This document shows, in pieces, positions 53,295-62,657 of a DNA stretch of 64,000 nt (positions are counted from its first letter, which is position 1; each line of letters opens with the position of its first letter). The notes under the pieces are model-generated. The model did no database searches, was not told the DNA's origin, and saw only the letters and a program-made list of their open reading frames with translations. Origin of the DNA: Chryseobacterium oranimense (GTDB lineage: Bacteria; Bacteroidota; Bacteroidia; Flavobacteriales; Weeksellaceae). The translations under genes and the position numbers were made by a program. The DNA lies in assembly GCF_025244725.1 (NCBI RefSeq), contig NZ_CP104203.1, positions 2,914,001 through 2,978,000 on the forward strand, in the 5' to 3' direction.

Positions 53295-54788
53295 CTACAA
53301 ATTCGGGTTATTCTCCACCTCTTTCTGCGGAATACTAAACAGATAATACCTACTGTTCGGTGCAAAAGCAGTCTGATCCGGGAAATTAAAGACCGAGTGT
53401 CCTCTTCCATTTACTGTTTTCACTGTTCCATCAGGAGTGGTGACCTGTACTTTTATCGGCTGACCGCTGGCATCTACATAAGGCTTTCTCACTACGGTTC
53501 CCTGCGTTCTGATAATATCTGAAAGAGAGAATCCTTCTCCGAAAAGTTCTTTTCTTCTTTCAATCAGGATTTCTTTTACTACCTCATTTTGTGCAAGAGA
53601 TCCAGTATAAGGATTGGCATTTCTAGCTATTTTCAATTCATTTAAAACTGTCACAGCATTAGTAATATTTCCGTTTCTTGCTTCAGCTTCGGCCTCGATC
53701 AGATACATCTCTGCGGCTCTCATCAATACGATATCTGCAATGAGACCGGTTTTAAATTTAAATTTGGAATACCTCAGCAGACCTTCTCTGCCTGGAAGTC
53801 CATCCCATTGAAACAACTGGGATCTGATATCATTGGTATCAAATAAATTTTTGAAAAACGGATCTGCCATAAAACTGTAATAATAACTTCCCGAAGAAGA
53901 CACATCCAGATAGTGGAAAGCATAGCTTGCCCCTGACTGCTCCTGAGTTTGTCCATGTCCCCAGATCCATTCGCCATTGCCGATGTCGTTGAAACCTTCC
54001 TTATATTTTTCAGCAGTCATGAGAGGATAACCGGTTCTGGCAATCTTTGCCGCTGCAGCCGCTTTACTCCACTCTCCTGTATTCAGGTAAGTTCTTGCTA
54101 AAAGACCGTTTACCACAGCTTTATTGATCTTATCTTTATTATTTCTGGTATAATTACCCAACAGATTATCTGCTTCTGTAAGATCGTTTTTAATCAAGGT
54201 ATAGATTTCCTCCAGACTTGCCCTCTTCTTAGGCACTGAGCTGATGGTTGAAGGTTCCGTATAGATGGGTGCTGTAAGTGCTGTTTTGTCTTTTAAATAA
54301 CTGAACTGATAAAAGCTGGCCAGGTTCAGATAACAGAAGGCCCGCAATGCTTTAGCCTGTCCTTTTACCTGGTTCTTTTTCTCCTGGCTGCCTTCGGTCT
54401 GGTCAATACGGGTGATCACATTATTCATATTATTAATGGTTGAATATAATGTTGACCATATGAATTGTGGTCTCGAAGCTGTATTGTTGATCATTTCCGT
54501 AAAAGCATAAGCAGACGGAAACCCGTATTTATTGGTCAGAACCGCCACATCGCTTCCCATAGCATCACTTGTTCTCAAGACTGTTGAATAACCGATATTG
54601 GCATAAGTCGGACCGTCATCATTAAGTTTCGCCCAGGCACCATTGATCACTGTCTCGGCGCTTTCGGCCGTTTTGAAAACCTCTGCACCGTTAGCCTGAT
54701 CTGTAGGAGCCGTTTCCAGTTCGTTTTCACAGCTGGTCAATGACCATGCTGCGATCAGGGCAAAAGATATATATTTTAATTGTTTCAT
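53295..54788 (-). CDS. SusD/RagB-family substrate-binding lipoprotein
   Basis: 497 residues. Lipobox LTSC (Cys20, followed by ENELET). TPR-rich SusD fold: the N-terminal NNMNNVITRIDQTEGS helices, YLNLASFYQF, and the C-terminal RAAEMYLIEAEAEARNG and IERRKELFGEGFSLSDIIRT that mark the family. It forms the lid of the SusC receptor encoded 19 bases upstream. The pair is behind a SAM-I riboswitch, so the ligand probably relates to methionine or sulfur. Confidence 0.93.
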   Translation of the reverse strand: MKQLKYISFALIAAWSLTSCENELETAPTDQANGAEVFKTAESAETVINGAWAKLNDDGPTYANIGYSTVLRTSDAMGSDVAVLTNKYGFPSAYAFTEMINNTASRPQFIWSTLYSTINNMNNVITRIDQTEGSQEKKNQVKGQAKALRAFCYLNLASFYQFSYLKDKTALTAPIYTEPSTISSVPKKRASLEEIYTLIKNDLTEADNLLGNYTRNNKDKINKAVVNGLLARTYLNTGEWSKAAAAAKIARTGYPLMTAEKYKEGFNDIGNGEWIWGHGQTQEQSGASYAFHYLDVSSSGSYYYSFMADPFFKNLFDTNDIRSQLFQWDGLPGREGLLRYSKFKFKTGLIADIVLMRAAEMYLIEAEAEARNGNITNAVTVLNELKIARNANPYTGSLAQNEVVKEILIERRKELFGEGFSLSDIIRTQGTVVRKPYVDASGQPIKVQVTTPDGTVKTVNGRGHSVFNFPDQTAFAPNSRYYLFSIPQKEVENNPNL

Positions 54789-54807
54789 TGTTTCAATTTT
54801 AAATAGG

Positions 54808-57738
54808 TTAAAGAGTTGCCTGAAGACCGAAAGTTATCGTTCTCATAGCAGGATATCTGTAATAGGTTGTTCCATCCAGTGCCTGTTCCGGATCCATTCC
54901 TTTATGCTTGTAGAAAGTCAGAAGGTTTTCTGCCTGAACATAAATTCTGAATTTTTTCAGTCCCAACTTTTCAAAATAATCGGAAGGAAGTGTATAGCCC
55001 AGGCTCACATTTTTAAGTCTGGCATAGGTTCCGGAATATAAAAATCTTGAGGAGGTGGAAGTCCAGTTATTCGTTGTTGTACTTAACGCAGGAACATCGG
55101 TATTGGGGTTTTCCGGAGTCCATCTGTTCAGCATTTCTGCACTCCATGCACGTCCGCCGGCGCTTCCGTTCGACATTAATGATGTATAATCCGTATCAAG
55201 GATTTTCCCACCGATACTGAAGGTCAGCAATCCTGAAAGATCAAAGTTTTTATAAGCAATGCTCGTGGTAATTCCTCCCATTACTTTAGGCAACGCCGAT
55301 CCCTGTACTGTTTTGGTTGCTTTTGCATATTCGGAAGTGGTTCCATCCACTGTATTTCCGTTTGCATCCTGGTAAATGTATCTCCAGAGAGGTTTTCCGT
55401 TGGAAGGATCTACTCCCATCCATTCAGGAATAAAGAAATCATAAATAGAACCGCCTACTTCAAGACGTTTTGTTCCTGTGATGACAGATCCTTTAGGCAG
55501 TTTTGTTATTTTATTGGTCAGAGTGCTCAGGTTGACATCCACATTCCATTGGAAATTATCATTTTTAACCGGTGTTGTGAAGAGTGAAAATTCAAAACCT
55601 GTATTCTGTATTGTTCCTACATTAAAAGGAAAATCACTGATTCCCAGAGATGGGGCAACCGGCATATTAAACAAAAGATCCTGGCTCTTACGTTTAAAAT
55701 ATTCTATATTCCCTTTCACTCTGTTATTAAGAACCGCAAATTCAAGACCTATGTTTAGATTAAGATTGGTTTCCCATTTCACATCATTGGTCTGTACTTT
55801 TTCCAGAACAGTTCCCGGCTCACCAAGATTATTATAAAATTTATACAATTCCTGATAAGCATAGTAAAGTGAAGATCCGTTAGGTCTTCGCAGCTTATCA
55901 TTCCCCTGCCCACCATAACTGGCACGAAGTGTCAACTGGTTGAATATATTTAAATCCTTGATAAAGTCTTCATTTGAAGCTTTCCATGAAGCTCCTACTG
56001 ACCAGAATTTCCCCCATCTGTTATCAGCAAAGAATCTTGAAGAGCCGTCTGCCCTTCCGGATACTGATAAAAAGTAAGTATTGTTAAAATCATATTCCGC
56101 TCTTCCCAGGAAACTCAACAAAGAGAATTTGTCGCTGTTACCACTAAAGCTTCCCAATAAAGCTGCTGCATCAGGCTCGTAATAATAAGGAAGAGAAAAC
56201 TGGCTTCTGGAACCGGATATCGTCTGATAATCATATTTGTAGAATTCCTGCCCTCCCAAGACATTAAGGTGATGTTTTCCGAACTTTTTGTCGAAAGTCA
56301 GAATATTACTGGTTGTATAAGATAATGTTCTACTGTTGGATTTCGTTACAGAACCTCCAATTTCACTTCCCTCTCCGAGAAGCGGATTAGAATAGTAATG
56401 ACCGTTATAATTCACCAAATCAACTGAAAAGCTGGTTTTAAATTTCAGTTCCGGAAGGAAAATAAACTCTAAAAAACCTTTCCCGGAGAAGTTGTCCTCC
56501 TTATTTTCGTTCTTGTCCAAAGGTAATGTTGCTGCTGCATTCTGGTTCTGCAATGCACTGGTAGGTCTGTATTTTCCGAAATCGTAAATGCGGTTTCCTT
56601 CTGCATCCAGCACATAACTTCCATCTGCATTTCTTTCATAATACGGATAGAAAGACGGAATAACCCTGGCTGCATTGATGATATTGTCAGTTCTCGAGTC
56701 CGAGGACGGCGGCGCATTCTGGATGCTGTTGGTATAGCTTAAATTAGCTCCTGCATTCAGCCATTTCTTTACTTCGGAATTGATTTTTAACCTGGTGGAA
56801 AATTTTTGAAATCCGGATTCTATAGCAATTCCTTTATCATCAAGATATCCTAATGAAAAGAAGTAATTGCTTTTCTCGCTGCCTCCGCTGATATCAAAAT
56901 CTACCTGACTTCTGGAAGCTGTTCTCTGAAGAATGTCCCTCCAGTCATCATTCCACAAAGCTTTTGTTCCGGGAACAAGCTTTCCGTCTGTCCCTACCGG
57001 GTTGGGAAAACCGGCTCCGTAAGGATTGATTCCCAAAGCAGTTGTCAGGTTATCACTCGCCATCTGTGCTGCCTGCTGTGAGGTGATCTGCCCCGACTTA
57101 TATCCGTTTCTCAATGCTTCCCAATACAACTGGAAATATTGATCCGTGCTCACCTGCTTATAATCCTTTACAGCTCTGCTCGAAAATCCCTGACTGATAT
57201 TAAAATTGATCCTTGATTCTCCTTTCTTTCCGGATTTTGTTGTGATGATAATGATCCCATTCGCTCCCCTTGAACCATATAATGAACTTGCCGTTGCATC
57301 TTTCAAAACACTGATGGATTCTATGTCATTGGGGCTGATAGAATTGATGTTCCCGTCAAAAGGAATTCCGTCTACTACATACAATGGATCACTTGAAGCA
57401 CTTATGGAACCAACTCCTCTTATTCTCACAGAAGCGGTAGAACCCGGCTGTCCGGAGGCGCTTACTGCCTGAATTCCCGGAACTTGCCCTTCCAGAGCTT
57501 TCGTAATATTGGTCACCGGTCTGTTATTGATTTTATCACTGGATATGGTAGCTACTGAACCGGTGTAACTTGTTCTTTTTGCCTTACCATAAGCAATAAC
57601 AACTACCTCATCAATTTCCTTTTCGTTGACCGTATCTTTCTTAGTTTGGGTCTGTGCCTGTACGCTCACTATTCCTAAGAAAAATACAGCAACGGGTGGA
57701 ATCCAAATTTTAGAATTAATTAAATTTTTACTAATCAT
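54808..57738 (-). CDS. SusC/RagA-family TonB-linked receptor
   Basis: 976 residues from ATG 57738; a TTG two codons upstream is less likely. Signal peptide to about 31, then directly the TonB-box-like and plug region (EIDEVVVIAYGKAKRTSYTGSV ... VVDGIPFDG ... KDATASSLYGSRGANG). The usual N-terminal carboxypeptidase-D-like domain is missing. The barrel follows and ends in ITFGLQATL. It imports a ligand bound by the SusD partner. Expression should fall when S-adenosylmethionine is plentiful. Confidence 0.93.
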   Translation of the reverse strand: MISKNLINSKIWIPPVAVFFLGIVSVQAQTQTKKDTVNEKEIDEVVVIAYGKAKRTSYTGSVATISSDKINNRPVTNITKALEGQVPGIQAVSASGQPGSTASVRIRGVGSISASSDPLYVVDGIPFDGNINSISPNDIESISVLKDATASSLYGSRGANGIIIITTKSGKKGESRINFNISQGFSSRAVKDYKQVSTDQYFQLYWEALRNGYKSGQITSQQAAQMASDNLTTALGINPYGAGFPNPVGTDGKLVPGTKALWNDDWRDILQRTASRSQVDFDISGGSEKSNYFFSLGYLDDKGIAIESGFQKFSTRLKINSEVKKWLNAGANLSYTNSIQNAPPSSDSRTDNIINAARVIPSFYPYYERNADGSYVLDAEGNRIYDFGKYRPTSALQNQNAAATLPLDKNENKEDNFSGKGFLEFIFLPELKFKTSFSVDLVNYNGHYYSNPLLGEGSEIGGSVTKSNSRTLSYTTSNILTFDKKFGKHHLNVLGGQEFYKYDYQTISGSRSQFSLPYYYEPDAAALLGSFSGNSDKFSLLSFLGRAEYDFNNTYFLSVSGRADGSSRFFADNRWGKFWSVGASWKASNEDFIKDLNIFNQLTLRASYGGQGNDKLRRPNGSSLYYAYQELYKFYNNLGEPGTVLEKVQTNDVKWETNLNLNIGLEFAVLNNRVKGNIEYFKRKSQDLLFNMPVAPSLGISDFPFNVGTIQNTGFEFSLFTTPVKNDNFQWNVDVNLSTLTNKITKLPKGSVITGTKRLEVGGSIYDFFIPEWMGVDPSNGKPLWRYIYQDANGNTVDGTTSEYAKATKTVQGSALPKVMGGITTSIAYKNFDLSGLLTFSIGGKILDTDYTSLMSNGSAGGRAWSAEMLNRWTPENPNTDVPALSTTTNNWTSTSSRFLYSGTYARLKNVSLGYTLPSDYFEKLGLKKFRIYVQAENLLTFYKHKGMDPEQALDGTTYYRYPAMRTITFGLQATL

Positions 57739-57770
57739 AATCAATTTTATTTATCATATATTAAAAATTA

Positions 57771-57918
57771 GCCCTTTGCAGAAAAATCAGCAAAGGGCAT
57801 CGTTCAATACGATAAACCAAGTGCTTATTTTTCCTTTATAGGCTGAATGTAACACCTTGCACTGGGCAGGTTGTTAAGATTTCATAGGGTCAGTTCCCTC
57901 CATCTTTCTTTATAAGCC
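57771..57918 (-). promoter_or_regulatory. SAM-I riboswitch with terminator platform
   Basis: On the minus strand the aptamer spans about 57918-57823. P1 GCTTAT/ATAAGC encloses the S-box signature GATGGAGGGAACTGACCC, TATGAAATCTTAACAACC, and AAGGTGTTACATTC. Downstream, ATCGT/ACGAT (57813-57799) forms a small helix. GCCCTTTGC (57798-57790) pairs with GCAAAGGGC (57779-57771), followed by TAATTTTT, about 33 bases before the SusC ATG. That is a transcription attenuator. Confidence 0.9.
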
Positions 57919-57934
57919 GATCGAAATATGTTTG

Positions 57935-57972
57935 CAAATCTAAAAACAATTAGTCTACAAAACAAGTAGACT
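57935..57972 (-). promoter_or_regulatory. Promoter of SusCD with a palindrome at -33
   Basis: TTG (57965-57963), 20 bases, TAGATTTG (57942-57935) on the minus strand. The -33 part lies inside a perfect inverted repeat AGTCTAC (57952-57958)/GTAGACT (57966-57972), a possible operator. Confidence 0.65.
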
Positions 57973-58110
57973 TTAAAATTTATTGTGAAACATTTTCAAA
58001 AATTAACTTAAATTTTATTTAAAACCCCAATAAATAAGCACTTACAAATATTACACAATTGTTAAATATGAGAAATATCATTATTAATAATTAAATTGAA
58101 TATTGAAAAC

Positions 58111-58140
58111 AAAAAAAATGACACCTTTAGTGCCATTTTT
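58111..58140 (-). terminator. Terminator of the 58177-59956 genes
   Basis: AAAATGACAC (58116-58125) pairs with GTGCCATTTT (58131-58140) with one mismatch. The A run at 58112-58119 is a T run on the minus strand. The rest of 57973-58176 is AT-rich with no gene. Confidence 0.7.
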
Positions 58141-58176
58141 TATAATAATCTTCCTTTTATGTCTTTAAATAACAGT

Positions 58177-58554
58177 TCAGTTACTTTGTGATGTTCTATT
58201 AAACATTTTCTTCCATTTTGCAACAGAATTCCTGCTTAGCTTAAATTTATCAGCTAATTCTGTATTATTATACCCATTTTTTCTCTGAAATTCTAAAATT
58301 TCCAAAATCGAAGCTTCATCGTATGATCTATGTTTTTGATTAAATTGAGCTATTTCCTGACCTTCAAAACTAAAAATCAGCTGATTCAATTTAATAACAT
58401 CTAATACGGACAAAGCTTTTTTTTGTAAAATAAAATCACAAAGCTTATATTTCTCAGGACATTTTTTGAAAATAATGTCAGTGTAAATTTTTTTATAATC
58501 CGGGGCTAATTTCTCCATACAACTTCTTAATTTTAATTTTGTATATTTTTTCAT
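58177..58554 (-). CDS. Small helix-turn-helix protein
   Basis: 125 residues, basic start. The last 45 residues are a helix-turn-helix of the transposase/Trp-repressor-like kind (ILEFQRKNGYNNTELADKFK, LSRNSVAKWKKMF). The N-terminal part may be a dimerisation region. It resembles the 58709 protein in layout. It is a regulator or a remnant of a mobile element; there is no adjacent transposase core. Confidence 0.7.
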   Translation of the reverse strand: MKKYTKLKLRSCMEKLAPDYKKIYTDIIFKKCPEKYKLCDFILQKKALSVLDVIKLNQLIFSFEGQEIAQFNQKHRSYDEASILEILEFQRKNGYNNTELADKFKLSRNSVAKWKKMFNRTSQSN

Positions 58555-58708
58555 TTTAAAAGAATAAAACAGGACTCTTTTCCTGTAGAATCTTCCTGCT
58601 GCCAGAGTATATTTCCAACAATTTGATGGATAAAGCTGAACTACTGGCTAAGCAATTCTATCATCTTTTCTTTATTTTGTTCAGTAAATAATTATTGATA
58701 CTGTGGTT

Positions 58709-59146
58709 TCATTCCATATCGTTGTATTTCTTCAACCATTTATAAAGGGTAGTTTTGGGAATCCTGTACTCTTCAATTACCTGAATTCTTGTTTTTTGGC
58801 CTGTATTGATAAGTTCCAAAACAAAATCAACCACCTGCTTTGTGTATATATTTTTTCTAAACTGTGGAAGAGAAGATGTTTTGGTTTTCAATAAATTATT
58901 CTGTGATTGACTTTCAGGGGCAAATAAAATAAGGTGCTGGGCATAAATTCTAAAAAAATCATATTCCAGAAGTTTACACCATTTAAGAAGAACCTCTGTG
59001 TCCAGGCTTTTTTGCCTATACATTTCATATATTCCTTCTTCTGTGGTTTTGTGAAAATTACTGATACGAACCATTGAAATTCCTAACTCTTCAGCTTTTG
59101 TTCTTACACACTCACCAATATGAATATTTTTAAAATCAAATTTCAT
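58709..59146 (-). CDS. Two-part helix-turn-helix protein
   Basis: 145 residues. Residues 1-65 resemble an XRE-type helix-turn-helix (HIGECVRTKAEELGISMVRI). Residues 95-143 carry a transposase-like one (VVDFVLELINTGQKTRIQVI ... IPKTTLYKWLKKYN). This pairing is common in Chryseobacterium genomes without a known role. It follows the hydroxylase gene by 42 bases on the minus strand. Confidence 0.7.
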   Translation of the reverse strand: MKFDFKNIHIGECVRTKAEELGISMVRISNFHKTTEEGIYEMYRQKSLDTEVLLKWCKLLEYDFFRIYAQHLILFAPESQSQNNLLKTKTSSLPQFRKNIYTKQVVDFVLELINTGQKTRIQVIEEYRIPKTTLYKWLKKYNDME

Positions 59147-59188
59147 AAAACAGCTTATTAAGTGAAAATATTTTAAAAATCAGGTCTA

Positions 59189-59956
59189 TTATTTATTGTT
59201 AAATCTTTCATTCTGTATTTTATCATATACTTTGGTATAATCGGGATTTTCGGTTCCCATTATTTTATCCCAAAACCTGAAATACAACCCAAAATTTCCA
59301 TGAAATTTACTATGATGCAAATTGTGATAAACAGATGTATTAAGTACATGAAATAAAAAAGATGTTCTAAACCATTTTGGAGCAAGCTCATATCCTAAAT
59401 GTCCATAAGCATTAATTATAAACCCTAAAACAATGAAGCAGTAAAGGCTGATCAAATGAAAAGGAACAATGAACAATAGAACAGGAATAATAAGCCCCTC
59501 TCCAATTGCCTCTATAAAATTAAAAGAATAGGAAGCAAACGGGCTTGGGTTATTGGACTGATGGTGAATAACATGTGAATGCTTAAATATTCTTTTATGA
59601 TGTAGAAGTCGGTGCAGCCAATAAAAATAACTGTCATGAATAAAAGCACCCAATAATACACTTAAAGGCAACCACCAAATGGAATAATCATCAATATTTG
59701 TATAGAATTTGGTAAATTTAGTTAGTTTGGTATCTAATATTATAAAAATTAAAACAGACATAATAAAAGATGCTGCTACAGAATTTATTATTTCCCGCCT
59801 AATATCAGCTGCCAATACTTCTTTTTTCTGGATCTTAGCCCTATGCAGAGATTCCTTATAAAAAATATAGCATATCATGTAAAAGCTTCCTGCTATAATG
59901 AAGTATTTTACAATATCAAATAGGATGATATAAGAAAATTCATTTATCAGATTCAT
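59189..59956 (-). CDS. Sterol desaturase/fatty acid hydroxylase-family protein
   Basis: 255 residues, about five TM helices. The di-iron His clusters of the family are complete: HDSYFYWLHRLLHH, HVIHHQS and YHNLHHSKFHGNFG. These enzymes hydroxylate or desaturate lipids in the membrane. In Bacteroidota, relatives act on sphingolipid, ornithine-lipid or carotenoid substrates, and sequence alone does not decide which. It is the first gene of a minus-strand run with the two HTH genes. Confidence 0.9.
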   Translation of the reverse strand: MNLINEFSYIILFDIVKYFIIAGSFYMICYIFYKESLHRAKIQKKEVLAADIRREIINSVAASFIMSVLIFIILDTKLTKFTKFYTNIDDYSIWWLPLSVLLGAFIHDSYFYWLHRLLHHKRIFKHSHVIHHQSNNPSPFASYSFNFIEAIGEGLIIPVLLFIVPFHLISLYCFIVLGFIINAYGHLGYELAPKWFRTSFLFHVLNTSVYHNLHHSKFHGNFGLYFRFWDKIMGTENPDYTKVYDKIQNERFNNK

Positions 59957-60003
59957 ACCGTAAAATTGTATTTGGTATTGCTTTAAATTATATCATTTTA
60001 CAA

Positions 60004-60032
60004 AAAGGACCGGTTTTTAAAGCCGATCCTTT
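60004..60032 (-). terminator. Terminator of the 60085-61335 gene
   Basis: AAAGGACCGGTTTT pairs with the mirror TAAAGCCGATCCTTT (one mismatch, one G-T pair), with a T run on the minus strand. Clear hairpin. Confidence 0.8.
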
Positions 60033-60084
60033 GAATCCAATCAGCATTTACAATTTAATAATAACTGATTATCAATAATGAAAT

Positions 60085-61335
60085 CTAATACAGCCTTTGA
60101 ATGGAAACAAAAACTTCCAGTGTATTGTCTAATGTATTAGAAGAATCTGAAGTAGTATTGGCATTACCTGCACTTGTAAACGATTTATTATCTATACGCA
60201 ACGCGTAATAAACCCTATACCATTTATTATCCACAGTTGTGATATCAAAGGTAACAGTCTCATTTCTGCCATATGTAAGATAAACTCCATCGTCAAACTG
60301 TGCATAATTATTAGGGAAAATCAATAGATTGGCCCCATGTGAATCTCCCGTATGTGTAGATACTTCAGATACCCATATTTTTGCATTGGCTGCAGTAATA
60401 TTATAAAGACGCGGATCAAAATTAACACTCGCACTACTTGAGTCAAATGCATTAGGAGAAGTGATGAAAGCATCAACCCTGAAAGTATTGTTAATTATAG
60501 GAAGGTTATTAAGATACTGACTTAAAAGAAATGAGGAGGTCTGGCGGGGAATTGAAGAATGGTAATATACCAACTCTCCAGGGGCAATTACAGACCCTGC
60601 TCCTACTGTTGCACTACAAGTCTGCCCTCCAATATTTAACGGGAAAGTGGTAAGTGTAGGACTGGAAACAGTAGGCACACCCGATACCGTATAGCTAAGA
60701 ATTCCCGACCCTACATTGAAATTTCCAGCAGCCAATGTTGCAGTAAGCCCGTTTACAGGTCCTACTGTCTGGGCCGCATAAACTCCACCGTTCCCGCCGG
60801 TGTAGGGAACAGTCATTGTCCCTGTATAAGGTGTTCCGGCTGTATAGGTTCCCGGTGAAAGCGTCACCCCGTTACAAGTAATGGAACCTAAAGTTCCGGG
60901 TGCAAGAGAAGCATTATTGAATGTTCTCCATTCCGTGCCATTCCAGAATACATAGCCTACATAACCAAGCCCTCCGGTTCCCAAATTGTATACAAGCAGT
61001 CCTGCTGCCGGTGAAGGGATTGTAACCTGGTCAATTTGAGAGGTTAGTGCCGCCTTCGGACCTAAAAGTCCTTTCTTACTGCCAGCGGCAAGTCCGTCTA
61101 CATTCACATCCAGAATTGCAGATGCATCCGGTACTACCGTACCAATCCCAACACTTCCAGAAGAAGTTACGGTAAAATCATTCGCTCCCTGTGCGGCACT
61201 TGGATTACCTGTTGTGGGATTGTCTTTTAAGCCATCCACATGGAAAGTTCCGCGCGGGTTAACCGTATTAATTCCTACTTGTGAATAAATTAATGCAGAA
61301 GAAATACTTGCAACAAGTAAAATAATTTTTTTCAT
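60085..61335 (-). CDS. VGINT-type secreted surface protein
   Basis: 416 residues. Signal peptide (1-18, ALIYSQ). It opens with VGINTVNPRGTFHVDG and SSGSVGIGTVVPDASAILDV, the hallmark start of Bacteroidota fibre-like surface proteins, and has VFWNGTEWRTF. A Gly/Thr-rich beta repeat region (about 150-250) follows, then a unique C-terminal domain (about 255-416) with NKWYRVYYALRIDNKS. It has no T9SS tail of the usual type. Probably exported and surface-bound. Function unknown. Confidence 0.8.
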   Translation of the reverse strand: MKKIILLVASISSALIYSQVGINTVNPRGTFHVDGLKDNPTTGNPSAAQGANDFTVTSSGSVGIGTVVPDASAILDVNVDGLAAGSKKGLLGPKAALTSQIDQVTIPSPAAGLLVYNLGTGGLGYVGYVFWNGTEWRTFNNASLAPGTLGSITCNGVTLSPGTYTAGTPYTGTMTVPYTGGNGGVYAAQTVGPVNGLTATLAAGNFNVGSGILSYTVSGVPTVSSPTLTTFPLNIGGQTCSATVGAGSVIAPGELVYYHSSIPRQTSSFLLSQYLNNLPIINNTFRVDAFITSPNAFDSSSASVNFDPRLYNITAANAKIWVSEVSTHTGDSHGANLLIFPNNYAQFDDGVYLTYGRNETVTFDITTVDNKWYRVYYALRIDNKSFTSAGNANTTSDSSNTLDNTLEVFVSIQRLY

Positions 61336-61421
61336 AACAGTTGTTTTTAATAGTTAAAAAAGCAATTCTTTTCAGAATTATCATTCATTTGTGTGTTTTA
61401 GAATCTTTGTATTTTATTTTT

Positions 61422-61489
61422 AATAATTTTGCAAAACGGAATATTTATACTTTTCCTTTTTAATCAAAACTGTTTCGCAAAATTATTTT
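61422..61489. repeat. Inverted repeat between divergent genes
   Basis: AATAATTTTGCAAAACGG (61422-61439) is mirrored by TGTTTCGCAAAATTATT (61471-61487). Each arm contains TAATTTTG (61424-61431 plus; 61485-61478 minus), so it may hold promoters, an operator, or both. The 296 bases between 61336 and 61632 hold nothing else clear. Confidence 0.5.
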
Positions 61490-61632
61490 AATCTATAAAT
61501 CAAAAAAACACCTAGACAAATGACAATCCTGAAAATAACTTAAACTTATTTATATCATTGAAAATCAAATGTTTAATAAAGTCATTTTGAGATTTCATTG
61601 ATTCAGCCTGAAATAATCTTTCCCAATATCAG

Positions 61633-62619
61633 ATGAGCAAAAAAAATGAACATATAGAAAAGCTAAAACATGAACTGATGGACAGATATATTATTCTTAT
61701 GATTATTATCTTAGGAATTTATGCTGTAATCTTTACGTTTTATATTGATGATAAAGTAATGCCTTGGTATTTAACCGGAGGATTGCTTTTTTTAGGATAC
61801 AGTTATTCAATCATGCGGAGAAGATTTTCTACAGGTCTTCTTGTTCATTTGTATTTAATTCTCGCTCCTCTGTATAATTTTTACATCATGCTTGCTTTTT
61901 GGGATAATTCAGTCGCAAGTTTTTGTTGGTTGCTGCCAGTACCATTGGGAGCCTATATCTTTTTCACGAAAAAAGAAGTGTTACTCTATACTTTTTATAT
62001 TATTCTTATTATCTTAATCGGTTATTTTTTAGCAAACAACGTGGCTTTTAACTTTCCAAAACACACCCAAAAAGAAATTATATTCACAGATACGATTTTA
62101 ATTATTTCAAATATTCTGGTAGTTACGTTATTAATTAATTATAATGATAAAATCAAAAAGGTTGAAATTTTGTCGCAGCTTCCCCAATCTCAAAAAACAG
62201 AAAGAGAGAAAATAACCATCACAAAACCCACTCCGGAAGATCTTGAGGCGGACAATGAAAACATGGAAAATCTTTTCGATAAAATTGAGGAATCCATGAC
62301 GAGAAATATGCTTTTTAAAGATGTAAATTTCAATCTATCTTCTTTAAGTGTAGCAATGAACGTTAACAGCACTTATATATCCAAAGCTATACGTTATAAA
62401 GGATATCCTAATTTCAACAACTATCTGAATGTTTATAGAATTAACTATGTAAAAAAACTGTTTACAGAGATTGATTTTCAAAAAACAACTTTAATGTATG
62501 TGTATACAGAAGCCGGTTTTTCGAATCAGTCTACCTTTAACAGAGTTTTTAAACAGATAGAGGGAATTACTCCGTCAGAATACGTTCAGAAAAACCCACA
62601 GCCGGAGATTGATGTATAG
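61633..62619 (+). CDS. Membrane-bound AraC-family regulator
   Basis: 328 residues. Six predicted TM helices (about 18-180), a polar linker, and a C-terminal AraC-type helix-turn-helix pair (about 225-320: LSSLSVAMNVNSTYISKAIR ... FSNQSTFNRVFKQIEGITPSEY). This layout, a membrane sensor joined to AraC DNA binding, is common in Flavobacteriia. Its target may be the divergent surface-protein gene, since an inverted repeat lies between them. Confidence 0.85.
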   Translation: MSKKNEHIEKLKHELMDRYIILMIIILGIYAVIFTFYIDDKVMPWYLTGGLLFLGYSYSIMRRRFSTGLLVHLYLILAPLYNFYIMLAFWDNSVASFCWLLPVPLGAYIFFTKKEVLLYTFYIILIILIGYFLANNVAFNFPKHTQKEIIFTDTILIISNILVVTLLINYNDKIKKVEILSQLPQSQKTEREKITITKPTPEDLEADNENMENLFDKIEESMTRNMLFKDVNFNLSSLSVAMNVNSTYISKAIRYKGYPNFNNYLNVYRINYVKKLFTEIDFQKTTLMYVYTEAGFSNQSTFNRVFKQIEGITPSEYVQKNPQPEIDV

Positions 62620-62635
62620 TGTAGGGAAATTTATT

Positions 62636-62643
62636 TATCTTTG
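62636..62643 (+). promoter_or_regulatory. -7 box of aroQ
   Basis: TATCTTTG, 14 bases before the aroQ ATG. A TTG 24 bases upstream is a weak -33 match. Confidence 0.55.
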
Positions 62644-62657
62644 ATTAAATTTTTTAA

